Source of the DNA: Edaphobacter lichenicola
GTDB lineage: Bacteria; Acidobacteriota; Terriglobia; Terriglobales; Acidobacteriaceae
Length of the DNA stretch: 64,000 nt
Direction of reading: 5' to 3'
Assembly (NCBI RefSeq): GCF_014201315.1
Contig: NZ_JACHDY010000006.1
Location: 1 to 64,000 of the forward strand
Positions within the stretch are counted from its first letter, which is position 1. Every line of letters begins with the position of its first letter. Positions 16,958 through 25,242 of this stretch are shown here, in pieces. The notes beneath the pieces are model-generated. The model did no database searches. It was not told the origin of the DNA and saw only the letters and a program-made list of their open reading frames with translations. The position numbers and the translations under genes are program-made.

Positions 16958-18061
16958 ATGCTTTGGAGAGGTTTTCAAAAGCCCAAGCGTCTCGCAGTCG
17001 ACACCGAAACACTCACCGAAAAGTACGGCAAGTTCTCCGCGCAGCCCTTTGAGCGCGGCTTCGGTACCACCATCGGCAACGCCCTTCGCCGGACGTTACT
17101 TTCCTCTATCGAGGGTGCCGCAGTAACCGCCGTTCGCATCGAAGGTGTCCTGCACGAGTTCCAGTCCATCACTGGTGTTGTAGAAGATGCGACCGACATC
17201 ATCCTGAACCTCAAGCAGATTCCGTTTAAGCTTGCCGGCGAAGGCCCCAAGGCTCTCTACCTCCGTGCCGACCAGGCCGGCGTCATCACCTCCGGCATGA
17301 TCGAAGCTGACGGCGACGTTGAGATCCTCGACAAGAACGTCTATATCTGCACCGTCTCCGAAGGCGGCAAGATCGACATGGAGATGCGTCTCAAGCGCGG
17401 CCGCGGCTACATCTCTGCCGACAAGAACTTCGACGGCGACCTCGGCCTCGGCTTCATTCCGGTCGACTCCGTTCACTCTCCCGTTCGCAAGGTCAACTAC
17501 CTCGTTGAGGCAGCCCGTCTCGGTCAGATCACCGACTACGACAAGCTCACCATCGAGATCTGGACCAACGGGACCGTGCTCCCCGCAGACGCGCTTGGCC
17601 TCTCCGCCAAGTTGCTGAAGGACCACATGACCATCTTCATCAACTTTGAAGAGGAGATGGAAGCTGGTCACGACGGCAGCCACGACGGCCCGGCCCTGCG
17701 CAACGAGAACCTCAACCGTTCGGTAGAAGAGCTTGAGCTCTCCGTCCGCAGCTACAACTGCCTCAAGAACGCCAACATCGCCACCATCGGCGAACTCATC
17801 CAGAAGACCGAAGCCGAGATGCTGAAGACCAAGAACTTCGGCCGCAAGTCCCTGAATGAGATCAAAGAGATCCTCGCGCAGATGGGCCTGTCCCTCGGCA
17901 TGAAGATCGACGAGAACGGCAACCCGCAGCCCGGACCCACCTCCGTTCTGCCCGCAGCCACTCTCGCCGCCAGCTTCGGCAACTTTGATGACGATGATGA
18001 CGAAGATGAAGATGAGGACGAAGACCTCGACCTCGTCGGCAGTGAGCCAGAGAACTTCTAG
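16958..18061 (+). CDS. rpoA: RNA polymerase alpha subunit
   Basis: 367 aa against about 330. The N-terminal dimer domain shows '[20 protein letters not shown]' and '[11 protein letters not shown]'. The C-terminal domain, which contacts UP elements and activators, has '[16 protein letters not shown]' and '[15 protein letters not shown]'. A tail of about 25 residues made almost only of Asp and Glu follows, an unusual addition. Frame open from 16853; ATG 16958 with AAAGGAG is the family start. Confidence 0.97.
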   Translation: MLWRGFQKPKRLAVDTETLTEKYGKFSAQPFERGFGTTIGNALRRTLLSSIEGAAVTAVRIEGVLHEFQSITGVVEDATDIILNLKQIPFKLAGEGPKALYLRADQAGVITSGMIEADGDVEILDKNVYICTVSEGGKIDMEMRLKRGRGYISADKNFDGDLGLGFIPVDSVHSPVRKVNYLVEAARLGQITDYDKLTIEIWTNGTVLPADALGLSAKLLKDHMTIFINFEEEMEAGHDGSHDGPALRNENLNRSVEELELSVRSYNCLKNANIATIGELIQKTEAEMLKTKNFGRKSLNEIKEILAQMGLSLGMKIDENGNPQPGPTSVLPAATLAASFGNFDDDDDEDEDEDEDLDLVGSEPENF

Positions 18062-18063
18062 AA

Positions 18064-18095
18064 GCAGGGTGCAGGGAACAGGGAGTAGGGTGTAG
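18064..18095 (+). repeat. Left inverted repeat of the IVS-type unit
   Basis: G-rich arm beginning 3 bp after the rpoA stop, made of AGGG units (AGGGTGCAGGGAACAGGGAG, then TAGGGTGTAGC). It pairs with 18511-18545. Confidence 0.8.
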
Positions 18096-18141
18096 CAACA
18101 ACCAACCACCCACTCTCTTTTCCCCGCAACCCAGGATTGAA

Positions 18142-18492
18142 ATGGCAGAGTCGTATCAAGATCTTTTGGTTTGGCAGCGAGCAATTCAGATGAGCTTAGC
18201 CATCTATCGCTTGTCCGCTGGTTTCCCGAAGGAAGAGTTGTTCGGTATCACCAGCTAGATTCGCCGCGCAGGCGTATCGGTTGCAAGCAACATCGCAGAA
18301 GGCTATGGCCGCATGTCCAAAGGCGAGTACAAGCAGTTTCTCGGTATGGCGCGCGGCTCAAACTTGGAAGCACAAACGCAGTTAGTTATAGCAAGGGAAC
18401 TAGGTTACGGAAATCCGCAAACGCTAAAAGAATCCGAAGATCTTTCTATTGAGGTCGGCAAGATGTTAACCGCCATGCTCAAGAAACTCTAG
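18142..18492 (+). pseudogene. Four-helix-bundle (IVS/S23-type) protein, interrupted by an in-frame TAG
   Basis: Reading ATG 18142 to TAG 18490-18492 gives 116 codons with a single internal stop at codon 39 (TAG 18256-18258). N-terminal part 'SYQDLLVWQRAIQMSLAIY', then 'FPKEELFGITS', stop, then 'IRRAGVSVASNIAEGYGRMS' and 'YKQFLGMARGSNLEAQTQL'. These are the hallmarks of the four-helix-bundle family found in 23S rRNA intervening sequences and related to Avd of diversity-generating retroelements. The family normally has 'SQIRRA', so a CAG-to-TAG change is the only lesion; the rest is intact. Either a recent pseudogene or read through by suppression. Confidence 0.85.
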
Positions 18493-18510
18493 CTTCCGAA
18501 ATGTTTGCAC

Positions 18511-18545
18511 GCTACACCCTCCACCCTATTCCCTACACCCTTGTA
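18511..18545 (-). repeat. Right inverted repeat of the IVS-type unit
   Basis: C-rich on the + strand. Its reverse complement contains AGGGTGTAGGGAATAGGGTG, identical over 20 bases to the solo copy at 9422-9441, and pairs with the left arm at 18064-18095. Lies 41 bp before rplQ. Confidence 0.8.
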
Positions 18546-18586
18546 GTACCGACTCACGGCCATAGCCGAGTCGAAGGAGATCACCG

Positions 18587-19066
18587 ATGCGTCACCGCAA
18601 TGCAGGATACAAACTAGGCCGCAACACCAGCCATCGCCGCGCCATGCTCCGCAACCTCGTCACCTCCGTCATCCTGATGGACCGCGTCGAGACCACCATC
18701 ACCAAGTGCAAGGCCACCCGCCCCCTCATCGAGAAGATGATCACCCTCGGCAAGCGCGGCACCGTCCACGCCCGCCGTCAGGCTGCTGCCTATCTCATGA
18801 CGCCCGAGTCGGTCGACCGCCTCTTCGCGACCGTAGCCCCGCGCTACTCTGCACGCCAGGGTGGCTACCTTCGCATCACGCGCCTCGGAGCCCGCAAGGG
18901 TGACGCCGCCGAGATGGCCTACATCGAACTCCTCGGTGCAGAGCACGAGCTCAACGAGAAGGCTCAGAAGCGCGCTGAAGCTCGCACCAAGAAGCGTGAA
19001 GAGCTCGCCAAGCAGATGGAAGAGCGCGGCGAAGGCGAAGCTGGCGATCCAAACGCCGAAGCGTAA
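18587..19066 (+). CDS. rplQ: 50S ribosomal protein L17
   Basis: 159 aa against about 120-130. Core 'MRHRNAGYKLGRNTSHRRAM' and 'GGYLRITRLGARKGDAAEMA' are standard; the last about 35 residues are a charged helix-like tail ('AQKRAEARTKKREELAKQME'). GAAGGAG before ATG 18587. Last gene of the superoperon. Confidence 0.97.
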   Translation: MRHRNAGYKLGRNTSHRRAMLRNLVTSVILMDRVETTITKCKATRPLIEKMITLGKRGTVHARRQAAAYLMTPESVDRLFATVAPRYSARQGGYLRITRLGARKGDAAEMAYIELLGAEHELNEKAQKRAEARTKKREELAKQMEERGEGEAGDPNAEA

Positions 19067-19089
19067 ATTTCAGCTCAGATAGCAACACG

Positions 19090-19118
19090 AAGAGGCGCAC
19101 CTACAAGGTGCGCCTCTT
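19090..19118 (+). terminator. Rho-independent terminator of the ribosomal superoperon
   Basis: AAGAGGCGCACC (19090-19101), loop TACAA, GGTGCGCCTCTT (19107-19118), followed by TGCGTTTG. A 12-bp perfect stem 24 nt after the rplQ stop. Confidence 0.88.
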
Positions 19119-19141
19119 TGCGTTTGTAAGAACGAAACAAT

Positions 19142-20590
19142 TTAGCCGCTGTGCACCATGACGCGGTTCTTTCCTGCGCGTTTGGCGGCATATAAGGCCT
19201 CATCTGCCAGCTCTACCAATTGAAACCCATTCTCAAGCGACTCGTTCATCGAAGCCATTCCTACGCTGATGGTCAACGGCTGATTCTCCCAGTCCTCAGT
19301 CGCGACCCGCTGCATGACCCGTCGGGCGAGGCCCATGGCGCTCTCTTCGCCGCTCTCTGGCAGCAGGACCACAAACTCCTCCCCTCCATATCGCGCAGGC
19401 AGATCGGGGAGCCGCACTGTCGTTCGCAGAATCATGCCCAGTCGGCGCAGGACCTCGTCACCGGCCGCGTGACCCCAGCGGTCATTGATCGTTTTGAAGT
19501 CGTCAACGTCGATCAGCAGTACGGAAAGCTCCCGCTTCCTCCGTCGCGCCAGCGAGAACTCCATCACCAGCCGCTCCTCGAACGACCTGCGATTGCGCAA
19601 TCCTGTCAGTTCGTCGGTGACAGCGAGCTTACGCAACTGGTCGTTGGCATCTTCAAGCTCGCGATGATATCGTTCCAGCTCGGCCTGATGCGCTACCTCC
19701 TCCGACACATCGACGGCCACCCCGGCCAGCAGTACGTTCCCCGCAGAATCGTGGCAGGGAAACTTGAAGGACCGCAACGAGCTGACCGATCCATCGGAGT
19801 TTCGAATGTGCTCCTCGGTCTCGACCATCTTTCCGCCAGCCATCACTTCGAGATCATGAGTTCGTACGGACTTGGTCAGCTTTCTGGACCAGAGCTGCTC
19901 ATCGGTTCGTCCGAGCCACGCATATTCACTCACGCCAAATCTTTGCGCGAAGCTGCGATTGTAGAAGAGTAGTCGCCCGGCGGCATCTTTGATGTAGCTC
20001 AGAAACGGGCTCGCATTCATGAACGCGCGAAACAGTTCTTCGCTCGCTCGGAGTCCTGCGCTTGCCCTCTCTTTCTCCGTCAGAGCCTGTTCCAGTGCCC
20101 GCCGCTGAACCACTGCCTGCAGCCGAAGACTTATCTGTCGTCCGAAGATCTCGAGAGCCTCGGATTGATCCTCGCTGAGGATGCGGGGGGACATATCGAC
20201 CACGCAGAAAGTCCCGATCGGCTCACCATCGGAGTCATGCAAACCCACCCCGGCAAAGAACCGTATCGCCGGATCCAAGGTAACCAGGGGATTGCTGGAA
20301 AATCGGCTATCCAGCAGAGCGTCCTTCACCATGAAGAGACCAGTCTGCCGTACCGCGTGTGCGCAAAAGGCCACCTCCCTCGGGGTCTCGCCCATCTTAA
20401 GCACTTCGGACGCACGATACCATTGGTGTCGCTCATCGAGCAGCGTCACCAGGCCGAGTGGAGTTCCGCAGAGACAGGCAGCAAGCCTAACCAGTTCATC
20501 ACATTCAAGCTCTGGCTGGGAGTCCAACAAATCACGTGTCCAGATCGCCCTTAAGCTAGCGGCTTCAGCTTCTGTTCGACGCACGCTCAT
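19142..20590 (-). CDS. GAF-PAS-GGDEF diguanylate cyclase
   Basis: 482 aa, no membrane segment or signal. Residues about 25-165 look like a GAF domain ('LVTLLDERHQWYRASEVLKM', 'CAHAVRQTG', 'IGTFCVVD'), about 185-300 a PAS domain, about 315-480 a GGDEF domain. The active-site loop reads 'YGGEEF', so it should make cyclic di-GMP from GTP. 'RLPD' five residues upstream is an inhibitory I-site (RxxD). Convergent with rplQ and shares its terminator region. The signal sensed is unknown. Confidence 0.92.
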   Translation of the reverse strand: MSVRRTEAEAASLRAIWTRDLLDSQPELECDELVRLAACLCGTPLGLVTLLDERHQWYRASEVLKMGETPREVAFCAHAVRQTGLFMVKDALLDSRFSSNPLVTLDPAIRFFAGVGLHDSDGEPIGTFCVVDMSPRILSEDQSEALEIFGRQISLRLQAVVQRRALEQALTEKERASAGLRASEELFRAFMNASPFLSYIKDAAGRLLFYNRSFAQRFGVSEYAWLGRTDEQLWSRKLTKSVRTHDLEVMAGGKMVETEEHIRNSDGSVSSLRSFKFPCHDSAGNVLLAGVAVDVSEEVAHQAELERYHRELEDANDQLRKLAVTDELTGLRNRRSFEERLVMEFSLARRRKRELSVLLIDVDDFKTINDRWGHAAGDEVLRRLGMILRTTVRLPDLPARYGGEEFVVLLPESGEESAMGLARRVMQRVATEDWENQPLTISVGMASMNESLENGFQLVELADEALYAAKRAGKNRVMVHSG

Positions 20591-20802
20591 CTATCACCGT
20601 AAAAACAAGACAAGAATAGCTGCGGTAACTTGCATAAGCCAGAGGCAATTTCAAGTGCTTACGAAAGTAACCTCGTACTTTATTCCCATTGTGGGACTAT
20701 CTGCAACGACAAACCAGATTAAAGGCAGATCCGAGCAAATTTCTATGGTTTTAGGTCTCTGCCTTGCTCATCCCTTCCCCCTGCTCTAATCTAGAGACAA
20801 TC

Positions 20803-21234
20803 ATGTACGAAGACTTCAAAGTAACCGACCGCTGGACCGGAAAAGACCTTCACTGCGTATGGAAGGGCACCATGGTGGCCATCGCGACGCGCCATGCCGA
20901 TGCCACCGACATCCGCTTTGCCGTCAATGGCAGACCAGTCTGGATCGCCATGCCGAACCTGGCCTGGGTCGAGCAGAAGCGACGTACCGGGCATGTCATT
21001 ACGGATTATCTTGCTGCGCAGACCGCTGGCCGGTATCTGCAACACGCCGTCAAGTCCGGATACGATAATGGCCGCGAGATGTACACCATGACGGTCGATG
21101 AGGTTCTCGAACACGCCAGCGCCGTTGTCAAAGAGGCTGGCCGTACCGACAATCTTCCCAGCCTTCCCGTCATCAACGACAATCTTCGGGCCGAAGACGA
21201 GTTGGGCATCCATCTTCCAGGCGAACCAGCATAA
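20803..21234 (+). CDS. Conserved-looking hypothetical protein
   Basis: 143 aa, soluble, slightly acidic, no signal or membrane helix. I do not recognise a named domain. Visible features are 'YEDFKVTDRWTGKDLHCVWKG' at the start, a 'VNGRPVWIAMPNLAWVEQ' segment and a C-terminal helix-rich part. ATG 20803 is preferred to the upstream 20764 start, which would add a Pro/Ser-rich stretch. Followed 19 bp later by the exported lactonase, so the two may be co-transcribed. Confidence 0.75.
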   Translation: MYEDFKVTDRWTGKDLHCVWKGTMVAIATRHADATDIRFAVNGRPVWIAMPNLAWVEQKRRTGHVITDYLAAQTAGRYLQHAVKSGYDNGREMYTMTVDEVLEHASAVVKEAGRTDNLPSLPVINDNLRAEDELGIHLPGEPA

Positions 21235-21253
21235 CCTCCCAGGGGTTTGGTCC

Positions 21254-22459
21254 ATGTTCTCGCGCCGCCGATTCCTTGTCTTGTTTCCTGCCTTCACGGC
21301 CTCTGCGCACGCCTTCGCCACGTGGCCCGTTCGCAAAAAGAAAGTAGTTCCGCCGCCCTCAATTCATGTCTTCTTTGGAACCGACACGAACAAGGGAGTC
21401 AGCAAAGGTATCTACCGATCGACCTTCGATCCCGCTCTTGGTCAACTGACTCCGCCAACACTGATTGCCGCCACGGTCCGGCCGTCTTATCTTGCCGCCA
21501 CCCCTCCTGGTGTGGGACGCCGCTCGCTTTATGCGGTCAATGCCATCAACGATCCTGGCGCTACCGTTACAACTTTTGTGATGGATACGAAAGATGGCAA
21601 CCTTCAGCAGACCGGGCGGGTTCCCTCAGGTGGCGCCGGGCCCGCTTATGTTTCGGTAGACTCCACCGGTCGCGCCGCCTTTGTAGCTAACTACTTCGGT
21701 GCTTCTATCGCCTCTTACCGCGTCCAGCCAGATGGAACGCTCAGCCAGCCGGTCGAATGCCTCGATTTCAAGGATCATCAGAAGTTCGGAGCGCTTGGTC
21801 CTATCTCTGCTCGACAGGACAACTCGCACCCGCATTGCGTTACCATCTCCCCCGATGACCGCTTCCTGCTGGTCTGCGATCTTGGCACCGACCATATCGC
21901 AGTCTTTTACATTCATCCTGAGACGGGCCAACTCTCCGATCCGCATCTATTCACCAACGAGCGTCCAGGGTCAGGGCCGCGCCACGTCGTCTTCCACCCC
22001 AACGGTCGCTGGGTCTATTGCATCAACGAGATCGACTCCAGCATCGATCGCTGCCTGTGGACAGCCACCCGCTTCAGCAATGCACCTCAGGGGCTCTTGG
22101 TTAACTCCACCTTCTCGATCAAGACGATCGCGGCGGACTTTCCGGCTGAGAAGAATACCGCTGCGGAACTCACAATCTCTCCCGACGGAAACTTTCTCTA
22201 CGCCAGCAATCGTGGGGAAGACTCTCTGGTCGTCTTCTCGATCGCAAGGAACGGAGACCTTGCGCTGCTCCAGCGGATCCCCTGCGGTGGCAAGACGCCT
22301 CGCCACTTCACGCTGGACCCGACGGCGCAGTGGCTGCTCTGCGGGAATCAGGACTCCGCGAATGTCACGGTCTTTCGCCGGGATGCCGCTACGGGAAAGC
22401 TCTCCGGCCCTACGCAGACCGTCGCTTTGGATTCGCCGCTGTTTACCCTCTTCGCCTGA
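21254..22459 (+). CDS. Exported beta-propeller lactonase (6-phosphogluconolactonase family)
   Basis: 401 aa. A twin-arginine-like signal ('SRRRFLVLF' then 'ASAHAFA') suggests export by Tat. The rest is a seven-bladed propeller of the YbhE/Pgl lactonase family, shown by repeated 'PSYLAATPPG', 'DRFLLVCDLGTDHIAVF', 'GPRHVVFHPNGRWVYCINE', 'GNFLYASNRGEDSLVVF' and 'TPRHFTLDPTAQWLLCGNQ' blocks. Cytoplasmic members hydrolyse 6-phosphogluconolactone; an exported one may act on another sugar lactone. ATG 21254 is chosen because the signal begins there. Confidence 0.88.
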   Translation: MFSRRRFLVLFPAFTASAHAFATWPVRKKKVVPPPSIHVFFGTDTNKGVSKGIYRSTFDPALGQLTPPTLIAATVRPSYLAATPPGVGRRSLYAVNAINDPGATVTTFVMDTKDGNLQQTGRVPSGGAGPAYVSVDSTGRAAFVANYFGASIASYRVQPDGTLSQPVECLDFKDHQKFGALGPISARQDNSHPHCVTISPDDRFLLVCDLGTDHIAVFYIHPETGQLSDPHLFTNERPGSGPRHVVFHPNGRWVYCINEIDSSIDRCLWTATRFSNAPQGLLVNSTFSIKTIAADFPAEKNTAAELTISPDGNFLYASNRGEDSLVVFSIARNGDLALLQRIPCGGKTPRHFTLDPTAQWLLCGNQDSANVTVFRRDAATGKLSGPTQTVALDSPLFTLFA

Positions 22460-22482
22460 ACTGCGAAGACAAGCGGCCGAGA

Positions 22483-23529
22483 TTACCCCTTAGGCAACGT
22501 AGCCATGTCGATGACGAAGCGATACTTCACGTCGGCCTTCAACACCCGCTCGTAAGCTTCGTCCAGTTTGTCGACCGAGATCAGCTCAATGTCGGAGACG
22601 ATGTTGTGTTCGGCGCAGTAGTCCAGCATCTCCTGCGTCTGGTTCATCCCGCCGATCCCCGATCCAGCCAGCGAACGCCGATTGGCCACCACCGAAAACG
22701 GAGCCACTGACAAGGGAGTTTCAGGAAGACCCACAAGGCACAGGGTTCCATTCAAGCGCAGCAGATTCAGGTACTGGTTGATATCGTGGGGCGCCGAAAC
22801 GCAGTCGAGAATGAAATCGAAGCTTCCAGTGTGTTTGGCTAGAGCTGCGGCGTCTTTGGTGACAACCACCTCATCGGCACCCAGCTTCTTCGCGTCTTCG
22901 ATCTTGTTTTCGGAGGTGGTGAACTGCACCACATGCGCGCCGAAAGAATGAGCGAACTTCAAACCCATGTGACCCAAACCACCCAGTCCAACCACGCCCA
23001 CTTTGCTGTTCGCTCCGACCTTCCAGTGGCGTAGCGGTGAGTAGGTTGTAATCCCTGCGCACAGCAACGGCGCTACCGCGGCGAGGTTCAGCTTCGGGGA
23101 GATCGTGTGGACGTAGTTCTCGTTCACAACGATGTTGTTGGAGTAGCCACCATAAGTGACGTCGCCCGCGTAGTCGCGCTTGTTGTAGGTTTCGACTGCA
23201 CCCTTCAGGCAGTACTGCTGTTCGTCGGCCTTGCAGTTTTCGCACACCCGGCAGGAGTCGACGATCACTCCGACTGCGGCGAGATCGCCTACTTTGAACT
23301 TCTTTACCGCACCACCAACTGCGGTCACATGCCCGACGATCTCGTGCCCTGGCACCATCGGATAGATCGAACCACCCCACTCGTCGCGAGCCTGGTGGAT
23401 ATCCGAGTGGCAGACACCGGAGTAAGCAATCTCAACGACGACGTCGTTCGCGCCTGGCTCACGCCGCTCGAAGCTGAAAGGAATCAGAGGCGACTTCTTA
23501 TCGTGCACCGCATATCCACGTGACTTCAT
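22483..23529 (-). CDS. Zinc-dependent alcohol dehydrogenase (YahK/CAD type)
   Basis: 348 aa, medium-chain dehydrogenase. Catalytic zinc ligands in 'GVCHSDIHQA' and 'VPGHEIVG'; structural zinc cysteines in 'CRVCENCKADEQQYC'; Rossmann motif 'GLGGLGHMG'. The 'GGYSNNIVVNENYV' and 'PLLCAGITTYSPLRHW' blocks place it near NADPH-dependent aldehyde reductases of the YahK type, which reduce aromatic or aliphatic aldehydes. Convergent with the lactonase gene; 78 bp downstream of apt on the same strand. Confidence 0.92.
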   Translation of the reverse strand: MKSRGYAVHDKKSPLIPFSFERREPGANDVVVEIAYSGVCHSDIHQARDEWGGSIYPMVPGHEIVGHVTAVGGAVKKFKVGDLAAVGVIVDSCRVCENCKADEQQYCLKGAVETYNKRDYAGDVTYGGYSNNIVVNENYVHTISPKLNLAAVAPLLCAGITTYSPLRHWKVGANSKVGVVGLGGLGHMGLKFAHSFGAHVVQFTTSENKIEDAKKLGADEVVVTKDAAALAKHTGSFDFILDCVSAPHDINQYLNLLRLNGTLCLVGLPETPLSVAPFSVVANRRSLAGSGIGGMNQTQEMLDYCAEHNIVSDIELISVDKLDEAYERVLKADVKYRFVIDMATLPKG

Positions 23530-23607
23530 CTTTTCCCCTTTGTCGTTGCAGTAGGACGAGTAGCTAGTAAGAGATGTTTGTTTTGGCGCGAGTTCCGCTC
23601 GATTCAG

Positions 23608-24147
23608 TTATTCGTCGTAGTGGAGCAGGCTTAGTACGTCGTACTCTTGAAACTTTTCGCGGCCCTTCAGAAAATCGAGTTCAATCGCAAATCCAAGTCC
23701 CGCAATCTCGCCGCCGAGCTGCCGCACCAGTTGCACCGTCGCCTGCATGGTGCCGCCGGTCGCGAGAAGGTCATCCACGATGACGACGCGCTCGCCGGGC
23801 TGGATGGCATCGAGGTGGATCTCCAGAGCATCGGTCCCGTACTCGAGATCGTAGTTTACTCGAGCCGTAGGAGCGGGCAGTTTCTTTGGCTTGCGTACCG
23901 GCACAAATCCCGCGTTCAGGCGATACGCCAGCGCTGGTCCGAAGATGAAGCCGCGAGCTTCGATGCCCAGCACCAGGTCGATCTCTTTTCCAATGTAGTA
24001 CTGCGCGAAGGCGTCGATCAGCGTGGCGAACCCCGCCTTATCCTTCAAGACCGTCGTAATGTCATAGAACAGAATCCCAGGCTTGGGAAAATCCGGCACG
24101 GTGCGGATCAGAGTCTTCAGTGGTTCACAATTAATCGGTAGTGTCAT
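23608..24147 (-). CDS. apt: Adenine phosphoribosyltransferase
   Basis: 179 aa, full length. Salvages adenine with PRPP to AMP. Starts with '[21 protein letters not shown]' and has '[14 protein letters not shown]', the PRPP-binding '[15 protein letters not shown]' and '[10 protein letters not shown]'. Begins 6 bp after the acylphosphatase stop, so the two are probably one transcript. Confidence 0.96.
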   Translation of the reverse strand: MTLPINCEPLKTLIRTVPDFPKPGILFYDITTVLKDKAGFATLIDAFAQYYIGKEIDLVLGIEARGFIFGPALAYRLNAGFVPVRKPKKLPAPTARVNYDLEYGTDALEIHLDAIQPGERVVIVDDLLATGGTMQATVQLVRQLGGEIAGLGFAIELDFLKGREKFQEYDVLSLLHYDE

Positions 24148-24153
24148 CAGTTC

Positions 24154-24435
24154 TTACCAGGCTCCTTCAATCTCAAATGGTCCGAGCTGCGCGCCTTCGC
24201 TCTCGACCAGTTCCTGTTCCTCTACGGCGTCGACGCGGCTGCCGCGCGAACCCTTCCGCAGCGCGTCCTTCAACTCGGCAAGCTCTTCTGGTCTCCCCGC
24301 CGCAACGATCTCGACGTGGCCCTGGTCGGTATTCCGGACCCATCCCCGCAGGCCAATCTCAGCCGCCTCCTGGTGCACGAACCAGCGGAATCCGACTCCC
24401 TGCACGCGACCTTTGACGAGGTAATGGCACACCAT
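24154..24435 (-). CDS. acyP: Acylphosphatase
   Basis: 93 aa. Hydrolyses acyl phosphates. Active-site loop 'VKGRVQGVGFRWFV' supplies the conserved Arg; the catalytic Asn lies in 'GWVRNTDQGHVEI'. GGAGG sits 4 nt before ATG 24435. Sits between efp and apt, separated from efp by a terminator-like hairpin. Confidence 0.95.
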   Translation of the reverse strand: MVCHYLVKGRVQGVGFRWFVHQEAAEIGLRGWVRNTDQGHVEIVAAGRPEELAELKDALRKGSRGSRVDAVEEQELVESEGAQLGPFEIEGAW

Positions 24436-24484
24436 GGAGCCTCCAGTTTCGCAGAGCAGCTACCCCCATGCAAGGCGCAGCAGA

Positions 24485-24515
24485 CGAAAGAAAAGGCGGA
24501 GCCAGTGACTCCGCC
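24485..24515 (-). terminator. Terminator downstream of efp
   Basis: On the minus strand GGCGGAG...CTCCGCC (24515-24495, 7-bp stem) is followed by TTTTCTTTCG. It lies 21 nt after the efp stop codon. Confidence 0.75.
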
Positions 24516-24535
24516 ATCTCTAAGAATGAGCCTTG

Positions 24536-25093
24536 TTACGCCCTGCTCATATAGGCGCCTTCTGCAGTATCCACGCGAATCTTTTCGCCTTCGTTAATGA
24601 AAGCGGGCACCTGCACAACCAGCCCCGTTTCGAGCTTCGCAGGCTTGGAGACCGACGACGCTGTCGCCGACTTGATCCCCGGTTCAGTCTCCATCACGGT
24701 CATCTCGACGACTCCCGGAAGCTCGATGCCGACTGCCTTGCCATCGTGGAAGCTGACGTTGATCGAGAGATTCGGCAACAGATAATCGACGGCATCGCCC
24801 AGCGTGTCGCGCTTCAACATGGTCTGCTCAAACTTGTCATCCATGAAGTAGTACTCATCGCCGTCGTTGTACAGAAACTCCATCTTCACCTCATCCACGT
24901 AAACGCGTTCAATCGGGTCAGGCGAGCGAAAACGTTCGGTGAACATCGCGCCCGTGCGCACATTGCGAAGCTTTGCCTGGATGAACGCGCGGAGGTTGCC
25001 GGGAGTCCGATGTTCCACCGAGAACACCAGGTGAAGATCGTCCCTGTACTTGATAATCATGCCCGGGCGCATCTGCGTTGCGGGAATCGACAT
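24536..25093 (-). CDS. efp: Elongation factor P with unusual tip loop
   Basis: 185 aa, full length, three OB-like domains. EF-P relieves stalling at polyproline. Start 'IPATQMRPGMIIKYRDDLHL' and the C-terminal signature region ('VVQVPAFINEGEKIRVDT') are typical. In domain I the loop that carries the modified Lys (E. coli PGKGQA) or Arg reads 'TPGNLRAF': Asn at the canonical position and Arg two residues later. No modification gene is visible nearby. Confidence 0.95.
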   Translation of the reverse strand: MSIPATQMRPGMIIKYRDDLHLVFSVEHRTPGNLRAFIQAKLRNVRTGAMFTERFRSPDPIERVYVDEVKMEFLYNDGDEYYFMDDKFEQTMLKRDTLGDAVDYLLPNLSINVSFHDGKAVGIELPGVVEMTVMETEPGIKSATASSVSKPAKLETGLVVQVPAFINEGEKIRVDTAEGAYMSRA

Positions 25094-25242
25094 AAAAGAA
25101 AACCCCTGATCTGTGCTGAATTCAGCTGTACTGAGAATTTTGGTGCAGGCATCGGCATCTCTGCCGGCGAGCCTACAACCCTATAATTGTAGCTCAGTGA
25201 GCACGTTTCATGCTCCCGCCGCAGCCTTGACATCACGGCTGA

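Larger units (their letters stand above)
18064..18545. mobile_element. Putative IVS-type unit: four-helix-bundle gene between inverted repeats
   Basis: A 482-bp block inserted between rpoA and rplQ. Its ends are inverted repeats: 18064-18095 and the reverse complement of 18511-18545 match at 27 of 31 aligned bases. The middle holds one gene of the four-helix-bundle (23S rRNA intervening sequence protein) family. A solo copy of the repeat lies at 9420-9489 in the same operon. No transposase is present, so if mobile it must move by another route or in trans. Duplicated target bases were not identified. Confidence 0.6.
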
